In this document: positions 62,940-64,000 of the stretch, in pieces
How positions within the stretch are numbered: position 1 is the stretch's first letter
Layout of the letters: each line of letters starts with the position of its first letter
Source of the DNA: Rhabditoides inermis
Taxonomy: Eukaryota; Nematoda; Chromadorea; Rhabditida; Rhabditidae
Length of the DNA stretch: 64,000 bases
NCBI GenBank assembly: GCA_963966185.1
Contig: CAWZYM010000400.1
Coordinates: 88,501 to 152,500 of the forward strand
Reading direction: 5' to 3'
The notes under the pieces: model-generated
Told to the model about the DNA's origin: nothing
The model's input: only the letters and a program-made list of their open reading frames with translations
Databases searched by the model: none
Position numbers and translations under genes: made by a program

Positions 62940-64000
62940 TCAGCAGCTGTTCTGTGTGGCGATGACACTCCACGCCTTCCAGACGGCGGCGTCCGAGATG
63001 CACACCGTGCCGCCACCACGCACGTACTGCGTCGTCTGAAACGATGTAAACATGTATGATTACATGATTTATTTATATTTATAATTATACATTCATGCTA
63101 GAAAGAGGAGGCATCACAATTGTCAACAGACTGGTGTGGTGAGTATCATTAGTCTATTCACCGAAATGGCATGAGGACTTTCTAGTCATGTCATTGTACG
63201 CTCCCTTCCGGGCACTCAACAAAAAAAGTGAGATGAGCGGGAAGTGTGCGGGGTGTTCCACCACGAGTGTCCATACAATGTGTGTTGTGGGACTGGGACG
63301 AGTGTTCGCTATTCCCGGCGTAATATCCATGGGCTGGTCACGAGATCGAATCAACATCGAACTCCTAGCGCGTACCCAAAACTACTCTCACTGTCGCTCA
63401 AACGACGACTGCGACACAGAATGGAAAGTCACCGTTCTTGACTAATTTCTATCATAAACATAAATGGTCGTCTAGACTAGTATTTATAAATGAATCACAC
63501 TTTAGTTTTCAGTGATATTAGCCCGTTTTCGCCAGTGAAACATCATGTCAATGGAGAGGTGGAAAACATGATAAACAATCTTCAAACGACAGAGATATTG
63601 TACCATTCTGTTGATGTCTCCAATACAAACGTAGGGTGAGGAGGCCTCGGAGGATCGCGCCAGCTTCGAGTGGTCCTTGGTGTAGTTGAACACCGAGGTA
63701 TAACCGGTCTAGTAATATGCAAATTGCAGCGATTTTGAATATTCAAATAACAGTGTACCTTCATGGTCTGCGCATCCAGCACCTTGTAGGTGGCCGAGCA
63801 ATCAGGAGGGATAGCCTGGTGAACGTGTGATTATCATCAACTTTGGATATGCAAATTGGCCCTCACATTGTCCCTCCTCCACGACGCGACAACGGCGACC
63901 GCAGACCGGGAGCCACCAGCTTATTGTACAGATCTGAAATGTATCAAAACGACTTCCGTTCCTTGTGTTCCTTCCCCCCCCCCCCCACTTATCAACTCAC
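62940..64000 (-). pseudogene. Second DNase II copy, partial, with a frameshift
   Basis: The 3' exons of a tandem paralogue: 63933-63867, 63815-63759, 63708-63604 and 63035-62940 (stop TGA). A further donor lies at the window edge (64000-63999), so the gene continues to the right. The last exon is nearly identical to the neighbour, ending WKAWSVIATQNSC, and KDHSK with CIGDINRM is kept. Exon 63933-63867 is 67 nt where the neighbour has 74; the net loss of seven bases puts the DLYNKLVAPGLR part and the ASWRRDN part in different frames, and splicing as in the neighbour leads to an early stop. Either this copy is a pseudogene or one base is missing in the assembly. Introns and 3' flank also resemble the neighbour, so the whole gene was duplicated. 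Confidence 0.72.

Overview
Eukaryotic genomic DNA, most likely from a free-living nematode of the rhabditid/diplogastrid type. The evidence is short introns with GT...TTTCAG borders, start codons that sit directly behind a 3' splice site (as expected for spliced-leader trans-splicing), nematode-type families (an ASP-4/APR-1 cathepsin D, DNase II, an allatostatin-A/galanin-type receptor, a BEL/Pao element) and very many GA/CT dinucleotide tracts. The species cannot be named from the sequence. Gene models were built by hand from splice sites and reading-frame phase; no alignment or search was run.

Left part (1-16.8 kb): a tandem array of tRNA-Ala(AGC) genes in a 250-bp repeat; the 3' exons of an MBOAT7-like acyltransferase (+) sitting in the loop and right arm of a 1.3-kb inverted duplication; a small Cys-containing protein gene (2.7-4.0 kb, +); a multi-pass membrane protein gene (4.7-5.75 kb, +); a partial charged-protein gene (6.3-6.9 kb, -); two kinds of MITE; a Ser-rich protein gene with related exons (10.0-12.4 kb, -); a tRNA-headed SINE candidate and a LINE tail.

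Middle part (16.8-35 kb): a 15-exon gene of unknown function (+) in which four consecutive exons are a 627-bp tandem array and every internal exon is phase 2-2; a short charged-protein gene (-); an ASP-4-type aspartic protease (-) with GATA sites upstream; and a 14-exon neuropeptide-type GPCR (-).

Right part (35-64 kb): a gene-poor stretch with tRNA-like modules and a TTAA-bounded MITE; a single-pass membrane protein gene (42.0-47.9 kb, -) with a 3.2-kb GA/CT-rich intron; a BEL/Pao LTR retrotransposon with identical 268-bp LTRs, a 5-bp target duplication, a tRNA-Gly primer site and gag but no pol; a 14-exon SLC17-type transporter (-); and two head-to-tail DNase II genes (-), the second cut by the window edge and carrying a frameshift.

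Together, ASP-4, DNase II and possibly the SLC17-type carrier suggest lysosomal or gut digestive functions in one neighbourhood, but nothing shows that they are co-regulated. The most unusual items are the UUCG-tetraloop hairpin array in the retroelement leader, the modular tandem-exon gene, an intron that folds as a tailed-mirtron-like hairpin, and the dispersed tRNA-like modules.
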